Assembly (NCBI GenBank): GCA_003993805.1
Contig: RSEF01000005.1
Location: 15,877,038 to 15,941,037 of the forward strand
Source: Himantopus leucocephalus
Lineage: Eukaryota > Chordata > Aves > Charadriiformes > Recurvirostridae
Direction of reading: 5' to 3'
Length of the DNA: 64,000 bases
The notes beneath the pieces are model-generated. The model made no database searches, was not told where the DNA came from, and was given only the letters and a program-made list of their open reading frames with translations. The position numbers and the translations under genes are program-made. Below, in pieces: positions 12,501-24,600 of this stretch (position 1 is its first letter; the number at the start of each line of letters is the position of its first letter).

Positions 12501-15500
12501 CATCCAGCAACCACCTACCAAAGCTGGCTAAGCAACACAAACTGGAATATGGCCTATGATGGCCAACAAGTTCAGCCTGCTGCCAAGCAGAGCTGCCAGG
12601 CTTTATTTCATATTGCATTTATCACTTGTTTTTAAAGGGCCCAGACATGATTGGCAGGGGTCCTGAAACGTGCAGCTCACCCTGTCACATGAAATAGGAC
12701 ACCCTCAAAAGGCTACAATGGAGCAACTCCCTCACCCACTTGACCTTTCACCAACAAATTAATCACTTATTAATCTCTTATAAACGGCATATAGTGGATT
12801 TGCGCGACTGAGTCAAGTATGCTGAAATAACCAGGTAACACCTCCATTCACGTCATTCAGGACAACTGGCATCAGGCCACCGCAGAAGTCATGGTTGAGC
12901 ATGTCATGCTGCCATGGCTCAGTTTCTCTCCATCCCTGCAAACCACATATGCCCTGACTCAAAGCAGTGTCCCAGGGGATGCCTCACACCACGGGCACCG
13001 GTGGTAAGCATCAGAGAGTTTAGCATCTCAGCCCTCTCCAAAGATGTCTCTAAGACCCAGGTTTACCTCCACACATCAAGACACCTCAAGAAACCTACCC
13101 CTAAGCCCAAGGGCTTGTCAAAGGTCACCATGAAGCCAGGAAGATGTAGGGAACAGAGTAGAAGTCCAGCTGGCATCCCAACCCCCTGATTACCACTCTG
13201 CCAAGAGGCTGCTGCTAAATGCCAGCAACCACGGCTGTTGACACCAGTGACATGGGCTGGCAAAGTGTTTACAGTATGGCCATCACCAAGTCAGATGGCA
13301 GGCAAGAGTTACGCTTCTTTTTTATGGGTTCAAGTTAAGCCAGGCGAGGTTTAGGTTGGATATTAGGAAAAAATTTTTCACTGAAAGGGTTATCCAACAT
13401 TGGAATAGGCTGCCCAGGGAGGTGGTGGATTCGCCATCCCTGGAGGTGTTTAAAAAAAGGGTAGACGTGGTACTTGGGGATATGGTTTAGAAGTGGTTTT
13501 GTCAAGTTAGGTTAATGGTTGGACTTGATGATCTTAAAAGTCCCTTCCAACCTTAACAATTCTATGATTCTGTGATTCTTGATGGATGGGTTTCTGTGAC
13601 TTAGGAGTAACGTGGCTTGACAGCAAAGACTACAGCCGGGCAATCATCCCACTGGATAAGGAAGGGGGTGTGGATAGTGGTACGATACAGGGAGACTGGG
13701 AAAAGAAATAAAATCAAAAATTATTATGTCACAGCCTGGAGTTTATTGCAGCCTAGTCTCAGGGGAGATAGATAGTTATCCTAGCTCTGAAAGATCGCCT
13801 TGTCAGTCAAAGGCAACCAGAGATGCTGCACAAGCCTCTCCCTCCCTTACATTCATGTAATTCCTCAGCTGCATTGCTCCGTTCAGAGTCCAGGCTACAG
13901 AGTTTGAACAGGAAGGGGGGCAGGGGGGAGAAGGAAAAAAAACATGTATATGTGCTTCACCCTCAGCCTTTTTCTCATACCAAGCTTCCCCACCCCACTC
14001 GTAGCTGCACCATCTCAGCCCCATCTCCCTGTTCCTCCTATAAATCATGGCTCGCCTTCAAGATGCAAACAGCAGGGTAGAGCTGCTTCACACCCAGGGG
14101 CAGCCGCAGAGCCTGTCCCCACCAACCCTCTGGAGCTGGGGCGGGGGGTGGAGAAAGGCATCACGCACAGGGTGATAAGGACATGCCAAGGCATCTGAAC
14201 AGAATATGATATGGCCCAAACTTTCATCGAGCAGAAGTGGAAAAGTGGAAGAAAAACCACATGCAGCACAGCAGAGCCCTAGCTCCTCCTTAAAAATAAA
14301 AGCAACTCTTCTTTTTTCAATGAATCTTGGGTTTTCTCCACAAAAGCACATCCCATTTCTGCCCAAAGAAAGTTGTGCAGCCATGCATCCACATGTGCCA
14401 GGTATAAAACTCTGCCTGGTTTAGCCTTCATTAAATTCCCCGCAAAAAACTGACCTGTCACTGTGGTGTGACAGGCAGGGAAAGCCCTGATCTGGTAATT
14501 TACAGTTTCCACAAGCGAAACAAGAGACCTTTGCGAAAGCTGGTGGCAAGTGGCAGGAGCAAGCCTTGGAGGAGGGACGCAGGCAAGGGCTGGTCTTTCA
14601 GCACGAGCCTCATCTGTCCCCTCCCCTGCCTCTCACAGGACAGCAGCTCCAGAAAGGCACATGGGATGCCATGGGTGGTGCACAAGCCACTCGTAGAGGC
14701 ATGAGGCAGCCGATGGGAATGACTGCTTCTTTTTATTATTATTGGTTTTAATCATGGCAGACAGAATCTCAACGAATCCCTTACAAGATGATGGATTGCA
14801 CCCCCAGGACCGTGGGTCCTTAGCACACAGATAGGCTGGTGCGGTAATGTATTAACATCACCAGTCAGGAATTTGGCAGGCGGGAGGAAAGAATTGGAGT
14901 TCGAGCCCTCCCAGTGCTCCACGGTATTCAGTAGGTGTGAGAAATCGGTGCCGCGCACGACCTCGAACCACGGACCTTTCTCACGGTCTCTCCATCTCAG
15001 CCCTAAGATTCAAGAAATCGGAGGGCTTTTTTCCTAAAGAGCAGGAACTCTGGTCTCTGTTTTTGCAAGGGAGAAGCACGCCAGAGGAGAAAATAAGACT
15101 TGTCAGAGAGGTTCAGACTGTCTTACCCAACTTTTGTATTTTATTTTTCCTCTCTCTCAGAGAGAAGCAAGCCTCCATAGCCTGCCTACCTTGGCTACAA
15201 TCAGCCAGCATCCTCCTCAATACCCAGGTTGGAAAACAAGTCTGAGCCTAGGGAGGCAAGCAATAGCCTTACCCCTGCTTCAAGCCTGGGATTTAGAGTG
15301 AGATTTATACCAGGCGTGCTGCTTTTTATAGCACCGCTGGCTTGGCCACGAGTCCTTCTTTTTGCAGGCCTCGGGGCGACACAGTCCCCCCAACCCCTGC
15401 GGCCACCAGGAGGGAGTTTGCTACTCGAACACTGGCAGGAGGCAGCAGGGAGGCCGTGGGAACGCGCTGCTCCATTCCCTGGGAGAGTTGAGGCTCTCTT

Positions 15501-18500
15501 CGTTTATGGCCATCACTGATGAGTTGTGCTGCAGCGGGAACTGGAGTCAGCAGCAAGCCCTCGGTCCCTGCTGTGCTAAGGCAGCATGTCTTCGTGAGAA
15601 AAAAAACAACAGTCTTTGCCCCAAAATACTGGTTGTAACTCCCATGCAATTGAACAAGTGAAGTCGTACCAATGGTGGGAGAAGAAGAAAAAAAAAGTTT
15701 GGAAGCTGAAAATTTATTCTCACACACCATCACAGCTGCAAAGCCTCAGACCCCAGTGTCCCCATCCAGCGTCCTTTCCAGCTGAACCATACTCAGACAC
15801 GTGCGGTGGTCCTTCTCCACCTCGCCAGAGGATGTGGATAAGTTGCAGCTGCAGCCTTGAGGGGCTCAGAGGCTCATTACGGTTCCCCAAAATTTCTGTG
15901 GGCTCAAGTTCAGGCCCTAAATATCCAATTGCTTGAGAGCAGGTAGAAGTCTGACACAAGCAAGGCTAAATGCAAACAAAAACCCTCAGCTGGCTTCTGG
16001 GAAAAGCCAATGGTAGGTGGAGTACTCCTGATGAAACAAGCCCCAGGGCTGGGAAAATCTGGGAATGGATCCACAGGGTATTCACAGGGGATGGATGAGC
16101 TGCCCTCCTTGGGGTGAAAGCAGAGGGCGGGCATCCCACAAGGCACCCAGTGATGGGGTGCCCACCATGCACCAGCTTGGCCCTTTACCCCCACCCTACC
16201 CCACGGCTCAGCTGGGCCATAAAGCCCCGGGTTGCTCCCGCCTTGCAAAATGTGATGACATCGCTCCACAAGCAGCTGGCATCACCGAGCCCCTCTGGGA
16301 TCCGGAAACCAGCAGGGCATGCCCTGCTGGCACTGGGTGGTCTGTTGGGCCTAAACAGCTCCCCTGGCCGCTTGTCCCCACGGGCAGTGTCTGGTCACCT
16401 CTCCCTTCCCATCCGCCCTCCACTTGCGATGCTTGCAAAGTTGCTCATCAGCTCTGCCCTGGCCCCAGTGATGGGATGTAGACGGGGGAGAAGGAAAAAA
16501 AAAAAAAAAAGGACCACTAATAAAAACATCAAGATAGCGAGGATTCAGGAAGGGGAGCACCATGGTGGTTAAGCCCTGCAGGGACCATAGGCTCCTCATG
16601 AAAGGTTTCATGTTCATTGCAAAGCATAAATTGCACCGATGAAGGCCCTGTGTCCCTTGCTGTCCCCCCATGCCAGCATCCCTCCCTCCCTCCTCTCTCC
16701 GCGCAGCGGCACTGCTACTGGCTCGTTCCTGCCTGTTCATTTTCCCTATCTCCCCCTAAAGAGCTGCCCCACTTCACAGCAAGCCCACTCCCCATACCTA
16801 TCCACAACCCGGAGAGGTGGAGTAAAGAGATGCTGCAATAGCCCTCAGAGGCAGTAACTGCTACCTCCCAGGCAACAAACCGTGCCCAGACCACGTCCTG
16901 GCATCAACCACCCCGCCAAAAAACATCCTGCCCCTTCAAAGTGCCGTCCAGCCCTCCCAGGCGCTTCAAGCTTCTTGTTCCCAGCTCAGCGCTCGGGAGG
17001 ACAAGACAGAAATATTGGAGTAGCATCTTCCCTGCTGAGACACATCCTGGCAAGCTCCAGGAAACATCGCACATAGGCGGAAAGGAAGGCATCCCGCAGA
17101 GGTGGGCAAAGCCCCCGGATCCCCATCAAACTAAATATTACACTCATGACATACACCAAAATTCAAGGAGTTCAGAGAATTTTAAAGCTACCCCTAATGC
17201 TGGGGGACGCTAAGCATTGCTCAGCGATGCAGCAGCACATTGCACGGAGAAAGAAGGGGCTGTGCAGCTGCCTTGCGGGCACCAGGACCATGACTGCTGG
17301 CATTGGCCGGAGGCAGAAAGCATCTCATCATATATGGTGGGCCAAGACACAGGGGCATGCAAGCATGATTTCAGATCTCGCGGGTTGGCTTCCCATGTTA
17401 ATGACTCCACAGAAGATAAAGAAGCAAAAGTGCCATCCTACAGAAGAAATAATTAGGTTTATCACCCAATCTAAATTTCTGATTCATTTTCTTCCCCTGA
17501 GCTTTTTCATCCTCAAGATTCAGTCCCCTTTCCCCACAGCATTATTTGCACTTCGGACTCTACAGCATTGCAAAGACATGTAATTATAGACAGTCTTTTA
17601 TTTGTTGCCCGTGCAGCAGCCGTGCTTTGGAGCCCCTGTTTTGGGCCAGGTCCCCTGTAGTGCTAGGAAGCGTGCAATCGATGTGCAAGAAAACTGCCCT
17701 TTCTCCCCAAGAATAGATCACAGCTCACTTCCTAATGACAGCCAGGATTCACCCACATGCTGGAAGAAAAATGAAACCAGCTGAGACGAGAGCAACAGTT
17801 CTTCTAACACACATCCATCCATACTCACACTTCAACCCACAGCACTGCACACCCCAGGCGGGCACCAACAGCCCGGCTATGGGAAGGCGACCACAGCAAG
17901 CCACCATGGCACTTGGTGGGAGAGGTGTCAACCGAGAGGCCCAGTAATCCAGTTTCGAGGCGCGGCACAGCTGATTTACAGAGAGGCTGATTTGTAGGTT
18001 AATTAAACAACCATATTCTTTTGTGAAACACTCGAGGCTCAATAAATAGAGGGAGAGTAAAATTCCAGCAGGAGCAGATAACGAACTGAATGAACCAACA
18101 TGACAGGCGCTGGATCCCTATCTTATTTATAGGAATTCATTAGAAGGATAAGAAAAAATAGACCGTGACAACAAGATAAAAAGGCTCATGTTTGGAGAGG
18201 ACTTTAAAAAATACCGAGTCTTGTGGGCGTGTAAGGGATCACCGCTGTTATGGTGCTACAAAGGGAGAAATCTATCCCCAGGGATATCCTGATAGAGAGA
18301 CTATGCGGGATGAGGGGAGTGTCCTGGCAGCAGGGCAAAGGAGGGGAGGTAGATAACTCTGCAATTGCTCATTCTTCCCTATGCCATTCCCAGGTAACTA
18401 CTCAGCCGCTTGTGCTCTTTGGTCCAAGGCATAACCCTGGGCTCTCTTCAGCCTCCGACCTTTCAGATGTAAATGGCACGGTCCTGCAAAGCCACCAGTG

Positions 18501-21324
18501 TCCCACTGCTGGCAGCCAGTGAAGAACAAGGAGGGCTAATCTTTCCAGCCCACCTCCAGGCTGGGAAAAGGTGAAGGATGTTTCCCAGAGTGCTGACTCA
18601 GCACTTCAGCCTGTGGTGGCTCTGACATGGCCCACTGCTCTCGAGCACACCAACCCACCCCGAAACCCAGCATGTGCTAAACCTGTCAGAACGATCCATG
18701 GAAAAGCCATTTCATGCAAATCTGGCTCCTGGGACTGATGTTCGGCTGATGGCAGTCAGGCACTCCTGCTCCACACATGGGCATGGGCTACTTTGTCTGA
18801 AATGCTGGGGTTTTGTCTCAAGCACAAGGCTGGATGCTTAAGCGTTGGGACTCAGCTCTTCAACCCAAAATCCACAAGATTTTTACACTTATTTCAGCTC
18901 AGGATCCCTTAATCCCACCATAGGACAGCCTGGCAAGCAGCTCCCTTGGCTGAGCGATGCTCAGGGAAGGTAACTCCGTGGTTACCCCTGCTGATGCTCT
19001 GCAGCAGAAGTGGCCAGGTAAATCTTGGCACCATGCTGAAGTCCCTGGCGCCCATGAATATGGCTCTGAGCAGCCATTTTCACTCTTGTGCTCCACCGGT
19101 GCACTTGGGCACATCAGAAGAGCCTAGGGCCTACGCAGTGTAACCGCTCCACCTGTGCTCACCTTGGGACAGATAAAAGCAGAGCACGGCAATCTTGACA
19201 GCAATATATCTTCAAGTCAGGAGCCTCAAGCCATTCACTGGCTGAAGGAGCTTGTGCCTGTACCCGGGCTGGCAGGGCTTGCAGAGCCAGTCCCATGGTC
19301 GGGCTTAGGAGGGAAACTGCCCTGGGAGAAAATACAACTGCAAAACAGGCTGTGCTGTGCACGGAGCAGATCCTGCCTATTCTCCCGTTGACTTTTGTGA
19401 GCATTAGTGGGGTTATTTGAGTGTCTACCATGGATGAAATCCCTTAAGCATCTTCACACCCCACCTCCCTCCTCATCTGTAAGCAGGACTGGAAAACACA
19501 GCCACAAAACCAAACCTCAGCCAGATTAAGCGTAATAACCCTGTGCAGGCCAAATGTCATCCCAGAGTTCTTCTGAAAAAGCCCCTGTGAGTCCCTAGGG
19601 CACCAAAAGTCCCTTATCCACAGCAGGAGGAACTTGGAGACACCATTAAGAACAGGAAAACACCTCTGGCTTAGGCTGTGCCACAGACAGCTCTTTGGAC
19701 ACCCCTTTTCTGTGTATGAGGCACACGTGCCTCCCCCTCCATCTGCCACCCTGCAAAATAAGTTGCCACGAAGCTGTACGCAGGTGATTCCCATCCCAGT
19801 TCATTTGCCTGGCCCTCCTCAGTACCAGCTGGCCCCAAATCTGTGCCTGCTGCACACCCACGTGGAGGTTTCCTTACCCCTCGCGAGTCCCTGACCTAGC
19901 CCTTTTCTGAAACAGGGATCTGTAACCAAGATCTCAGTCCCTCTGGGCTGAGACCAGGGTAAGCACACAATGGGCCAAACAGGAGATGAACAGAGAGGAG
20001 TCAGCTTCTCCTGCCCGCTTGTCATTCCAGGGGTCCATACAACCAGTTGGAGCTTTCCTGCCAGCTCCTCTGGGTCCAGAATGACCCCCAGGAGAAGGTG
20101 GGAGGGACTGGATGGCTGTAGGAGCCAGCTTCCCTTCCAAGGGAAGAAACTCGTTCAAGGGGTGAGGTTTAGAAGCTGCATTACCAGCCAGGGAAATCCC
20201 AAGCTGACTGGAAAGCGCCTGTCCAAATAAACCCCATGCCCCCACCTTGACATCTTCTACATCCCAGCCAGAGACCAGCAGGCACCAACAAGCACAAGGA
20301 AGCCAAGAGGTGCAAGTCCGGCACTCCCTAATTCCATCTCTCACCCATCCAGCTGCTCAATTAAATATAAAGCCATGAGGAGCGTGTCTCTTCTGCCCGG
20401 TCAGAGCCATCAGCATGGCACAGAATAAGCTCCCCCAGCATCAGCAGCCGGAGGAGGGTCCCAGAGACTCATAGAGGAAAGCAGCATTTCCAGCCCCCAC
20501 TGAAAAGCGGTATTTCCATCCCCCAGGGAAAAGCAGAGTGACCACATGGAAGGGAATCCCAGCGCCAGCAGACAATGTAGCCGTCCTCCCTGGCTCAGCC
20601 CCGGCTGACAAACGGGAATAAACCCAACTGAACCATCCACCTCCCTGCCCTGGCAATTATACTGTAAGAGAAAGGTTCAAAGCACTATTGCAATTAAATC
20701 AAAAGACCAATGTCAGCTCACAGCCCTGGGAGGATCCGACCCTTTACAAATCTCTGAATTGAAAAATGCACATCACAGCATGCCCACAGTACATTTCTAA
20801 CAAAAAAAAAAAATCCTTTTTGTAGGCAGAAGCCTTCAGCACTCAGGGGACACAAAAAGACACATACTGAGACGTCCCTTGCATGGGGGGGGGAATCAGC
20901 CGTCTCAGGTGAGTGTCACAGTACAGTTGTGCTCAGTTATTTCAGTTGTGTGCTCCTGGAAAAGCCATCAGTAAGTTCAAATCTGCTTTTTTCATATTGC
21001 TTTTGGGGATGGGGGGGGGTGGGGGGTATCTATTTTCCTTCCTTCCAACGCATCGCATCTGCTGAAGAACAGGGGTGAGGAAGAAATCCAGCTGATCTAA
21101 AGGGACACGAAGATGGTCGATGCAGAATAAATTTCCTTTCTTCCCCCCCCCACCACGGGTACCCCCCACCCGCGACCCGCGGGCAGAGGCGCACCCCTGG
21201 GGGCAGCAGCCAGCCGGAGCCGGCTCCCCTCCACCACCACCCCGCGGGCAGGTGGGCTCTCTCACCTGATGAGGTTCTGCAGGCCCTGCTTGCTGGAGTT
21301 CCTCCTCAGGATCGCGCTGGTCAT
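393..21324 (-). CDS. LSP1: LSP1, lymphocyte-specific protein 1, 5' part (gene span, four coding exons seen)
   Basis: LSP1 is an F-actin-binding, caldesmon-related cytoskeletal phosphoprotein of leukocytes and endothelium. Joining exons 21266-21324, 7519-7671, 3941-4030 and 393-588 gives 498 nt and 166 residues with every splice phase matching. The protein opens [16 protein letters not shown]. It continues with [20 protein letters not shown], which matches the human LSP1 block [12 protein letters not shown] and resembles the caldesmon N-terminus. Then comes [18 protein letters not shown] (human ELDEDEGFGDWSQRPEQR), then an acidic Glu-rich stretch. Domain by domain this is the N-terminal acidic half. 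The basic C-terminal half with the actin-binding, villin-headpiece-like repeats should lie beyond the left edge. The first exon differs from the human leukocyte isoform start (MAEASSD...), so this may be the alternative, more broadly expressed promoter; that is inference. The most distal exon's 3' boundary is the least certain. Confidence 0.87.
589..3940. other. LSP1 intron 3
   Basis: The 3.35 kb between exons 3 and 4 contains no supportable coding exon. Its one notable element is the near-perfect 152/155-bp direct duplication at 2840-3147, separated by a single N. Confidence 0.7.
2840..3147. repeat. Direct duplication of about 152 bp with one N between copies
   Basis: Copy 1 (2840-2991) and copy 2 (2993-3147) both begin tgataatccaacccttcc and end tgctctcacag. 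They differ by one T/C change and a 3-nt gcc insertion. The single N at the junction suggests unmerged contig ends or two haplotypes laid in tandem; a true recent duplication is possible. Confidence 0.9.
3941..4030 (-). CDS. LSP1: LSP1 coding exon 3
   Basis: The acceptor is ttgtttcag|CTATGAC and the donor CAGAG|GTGGGT. The 90 nt encode [20 protein letters not shown] and then SQKLEQRKQ. This aligns with human LSP1 around ELDEDEGFGDWSQRPEQR. Entry and exit phases match the exons on both sides. Confidence 0.87.
4031..7518. other. LSP1 intron 2
   Basis: The 3.5 kb between exons 2 and 3 has no recognisable exon or repeat. It holds an isolated N at 5763 and the assembly gap at 6407-6506, so an unseen element could hide in the gap. 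Confidence 0.7.
6407..6506. other. Assembly gap of 100 Ns
   Basis: There are exactly 100 Ns, a conventional placeholder size, so the true length is unknown. It lies in LSP1 intron 2. Confidence 0.98.
7519..7671 (-). CDS. LSP1: LSP1 coding exon 2 (caldesmon-like N-terminal block)
   Basis: Acceptor cttggcag|GCTGAC and donor AACCA|GTAAGAAAT bound 153 nt. The exon encodes [20 protein letters not shown] and runs on to ESAGPAQEN. The WSVEDEEEA core is diagnostic of LSP1, and the Arg/Glu-rich helix resembles the caldesmon N-terminus. Confidence 0.9.
13339..13580 (+). mobile_element. CR1 LINE 3' fragment
   Basis: The text reads like the 3' end of avian CR1: ggctgcccagggaggtgg, then ccatccctggaggtgttt, then ttggacttgatgatctt, then tcccttccaacctta. 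It terminates in the 8-bp tandem motif attctatg/attctgtg. The copy is 5'-truncated and inserted in plus orientation within LSP1 intron 1. It has several substitutions and is presumably old and inactive. The subfamily was not assigned. Confidence 0.92.
18076..18180. promoter_or_regulatory. GATA-motif cluster in LSP1 intron 1
   Basis: Four GATA-type sites occur in about 105 bp: AGATAA at 18076, TATCTT (minus AAGATA) at 18119, GGATAAG at 18146 and AAGATAAA at 18173. LSP1 is a haematopoietic gene and GATA factors drive many blood enhancers, so a candidate enhancer is reasonable. AT-rich sequence yields such motifs by chance, so confidence is low. Confidence 0.3.
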
Positions 21325-21620
21325 GGTGGCCACTGCTGAGTGGCGGGCAGGGTCCCGGCTGCCGCCCCCTTCCCCAGCGCCGCAGGCAGCTGCCCGCCCG
21401 CCCGGCGCTGCGCGCTCCCGCGTCCCCCCTCTCCGCCTTCAGGAAGTTCTGCAGCTGGTTTCCTTTTGTTTCTGCGAGCCCCCCCCCGCTCCACACCCCC
21501 GGCTTGCCTCCTCCACCTCTCCCACCTCCTCCTCCTCCTCCTCCTCCCCCTCCGCCTCGTGGAAGTGTCACGGGAGAATCTCTCGGAGCGCAGCCGGCGC
21601 TGGGTCCCGCAGCACAAAGC
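21120..21620. promoter_or_regulatory. LSP1: CpG-rich promoter region of LSP1
   Basis: The block is rich in CG dinucleotides (for example cccgcgacccgcgggc near 21171 and several gcgc/cgcc runs to 21620), unlike the flanks. It surrounds the LSP1 start codon on the minus strand. No TATA box is evident, which fits a CpG-island promoter. The transcription start was not located. Confidence 0.6.
21266..21324 (-). CDS. LSP1: LSP1 coding exon 1 (start codon)
   Basis: The start codon sits in a strong Kozak context (gccaccATGa). The exon encodes 19 codons, [19 protein letters not shown], plus AG, then a strong donor ATCAG|GTGAGAG. The overhanging AG joins the first G of the exon at 7671 to make Arg, so the phase is exact. 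It lies inside a CpG-rich block, as expected for a promoter-proximal exon. Confidence 0.85.
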
Positions 21621-24600
21621 CCGGCGCTCCCCACTTCCCCAGCGAGGGGGGCTTCTCCCTCGCCCTCCTTTGCTTTAACCCCCTTCTCTCCCTCCTTCAT
21701 CTTCTTCAACCCCCTCCTCCTTCCCTTATTCAATCCCTTCCCCCTATATTCCCCCCCCCCCTTCTTTTTTTTCTACCTTTACCACTGCTTTTCTGATTAC
21801 ACAAAGCAGCTTGGGAGCAGAAACCCAGGTTGGCAACCGTGCGCTCAGCGGGCTGTAAATCACTCCTGGTCCATTCACAGCAGAAGTCTTCCTCGAAGGG
21901 CTCACCTTCAAACGATACCCGAGCGCCCAGAGGTGAACCAAGAGCCAGCTTCATGCGAGAGGGGCTTTGTGCTGGGAAGCAACGCACCGGAGAAATATGT
22001 TCTCCTGGGATGGGGATAGCAGCTGGATTCTGGGGGAAGCCACTGGGCTGCAGCCCCAGGCAGGCAAGCAGCACTGCAGTCTGCTTCTGCTCTCAAACCA
22101 ACCCCTCACCTGCTCAAGTGACCAACTCTCCCGTGCCTCGGTTTCCCCAGCCATCAAAACTGGGCAAGAGGAAAAAAACCAACCTGGCTTGCCTCCATGA
22201 AACACTGATATTTCAGGAGATTGAAGAAGTGCATGAGTGTTTGACGAAGGACTAATGACATTGCCACCTGCTAAAACAAAATGCCTGTCTGCCATGCATT
22301 CAGATGAATGCTCTTCACGCTACCATGGGAGCAGTCTTGGGAAAAACAAAGTCTTTTTTCCCTAACCTGCATCACCCAGTCCACGTGTGCCTTTTTTGGG
22401 GACAAGATCTTCTGCTATATGTGAGGAGTTATGATGGGACCACCCATCAGACCCTCACCATCCTTCTGCTTTCGGTCCCTCTCATCTCATTTACACGTTT
22501 CCTTTCAATCACTTCTGCAGAAGTGTTTCTTGCCACCTGGTAAGCTGAAATGGGGAAGTTGCCCATGAAATACACCCAGAAATCTAAATAAAAAGGAAGT
22601 GCATTAAAGCCAGATCAGAAGGAAGTGCCTGCCCTCCTCCCCACTGTCTCTTCATTTCAAGACACTTTTTTTTTCTGCAGATATTTACTAAGCATCCCCT
22701 AGGTGATCAGGAAGAACAAAAAACCACTAAACACAGACAGTGATGCTGGCCTCACTCTGTGGGCTTCTCAGATGTTGTCACACTGCATTTTTTTCTTTCT
22801 AAATTTGGTGAGAAGTTGCAAGAGATCCACCACAAAAGGTCTCTGTTGCTTAAAAAGAGCCTGTCCCAGCCCTGCAAGTACTTACAGGAGTAATTAGGTT
22901 TAAGCATGTGAACACTCCTATTGACTTCACTGCAATTGCCCACAGAGTTGAAATAAAGTATGCACCTACAGGGTTTTCTTTCTGGAGAGAATTGGTCCAA
23001 ACCTGCCAGTGACTCCCATGGTCCAAGCATGCAAGACGGAGAAGCCCCAACAGGCAGAGGTGCAGCTAGCAGCTATGGGCAAGCAACAACTGGGGGCTTG
23101 AATGAAATCACAGCAGCACTCTTATTTCAGGCAGAGATGCCAGACGATCTGCAGGGAGCTGAGGAGGGGCAGGGAGGAATGCAGCTGCTGTCACCAGGAG
23201 AAGGCAGGAGCTTGCTGGGTGTGGGGAGGGGAAAAGGCGATGGCACACCACAGAGGCGAGATGCTCTGTGTAAAGAGGCAGGGGGAGAAGCTGTTGATTC
23301 CCCCAGCAAGAGAACTTTGCCTTGACACCAGTTTGTCTCCTGGAGGATGCCAGTGTGAGCTCCTCCTCTTGCAAGCACTTGGCCAACTTCCACTCCAAGC
23401 CCAGGACTGACTGCGTCTCAGAGACAGGGGCCTTCAATGAACAGGGTGGATAAAAACCCTGCTGGGTGATGAAATCCAGCACCAGACAGTGGTCACAGTG
23501 TTAGCTTTAAGGTGCTAAGATTGTTTGGAAACACCAGAAGTGAAGCAGTGAGGAAAGGAGTCCCTACATTGCAACAGGCTGAGCTCTGCATTGCTTCCAG
23601 GGAGAGAAATTCCCAGTATTGAACTCCACCTGGAAAATCCTCCTGCCTTCTTCACAAGGCAGCTGTGCTACTCAACCTCTGGGGAAGGTTTCCTGCCCTT
23701 CTCCCTAGCTTTTTTCTTAAAGACAGAGAGCAGGTATAACAGGAAAGCTTATCCTTCCTCCAGCATCAGCAGGGTCCTGCAGGACCACAGGGAGGGGAGA
23801 GCAGAGCAGGATCCTCTTTCTAAACTCACAGCTTGCAAGGAGGAAGGAACCGTACACCCTCAGTGACACATTGACAGAGTCACTATCCCCTTCTCTGTGA
23901 GGCCGGGAGCATTTAAACCCACTATTCAAAAGCACAAAGGCGGGCTTAAGGGACCACGGAGAAAGAGCGGTGCAGGAGAAATCCCACACCATCACTCCAC
24001 CGGACAGAGGCGCCTTCTGTCCCCTCTCCTCCCTTGCTTGCTGCCAAGCCCAGGTGGATCAGTCTGACTCATACCATGTATCCAAGAACAGTAAGGTCAG
24101 CATCAGTCCTACAGCTGCTTGTATCCTTTCACAGAAACAAATCTCCTGGTCCCACCAGGAAACGGGTAGGAGTACAGCGGACACAGGAAGAAAAACAAAG
24201 AATGAATTCATCTGTTATTTTTTGGCACAGTTTAAGATAGAAGAACCACCGTAAATCCCTGCAGCAAAACCGCACCCTGCTACAGGAGCAGGGATGCCCA
24301 GAGCACCCAGAAACACTCTGTAGGGCACCAGAGAGCTTCCCAAAGCTCTTCCCAGCAGCAGGGGAAGCAGAGAAGGTGAGATGCCGGGAGGGAGCGAGTC
24401 TGGCTCCATCGCTGCGGGAAGGAGGGCGGGAGTCCCAGAGAGATAGGGCCGCACCAGTTCCCGTTAATTACACAATCACTCTGCTATGTAGGACTAGTTG
24501 CAAAATCAGTTGGAGGCTAACACATGGTCTAAGAAATAAAGAAACAAAAAGAAAAAGACTCTAGTCCTGCTAGCGAAGAAATGCAGCCCAAGCAATTTTC

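Larger units (their letters stand above)
7672..21265. other. LSP1 intron 1 (13.6 kb)
   Basis: This long first intron lies between the CpG-rich first exon and the conserved exon 2. I see one CR1 fragment (13339-13580), an isolated N at 11605, an A-run near 16496 and a cluster of GATA motifs (18076-18180). An alternative leukocyte-specific first exon, as in mammals, might lie here, but I could not support one. Confidence 0.65.

Noticed and set aside
20942..21733. 263-codon minus frame rich in Gly and Arg over the LSP1 start
   Set aside because: It is GC-rich promoter sequence; the real coding part is the 59-nt exon in a different frame.
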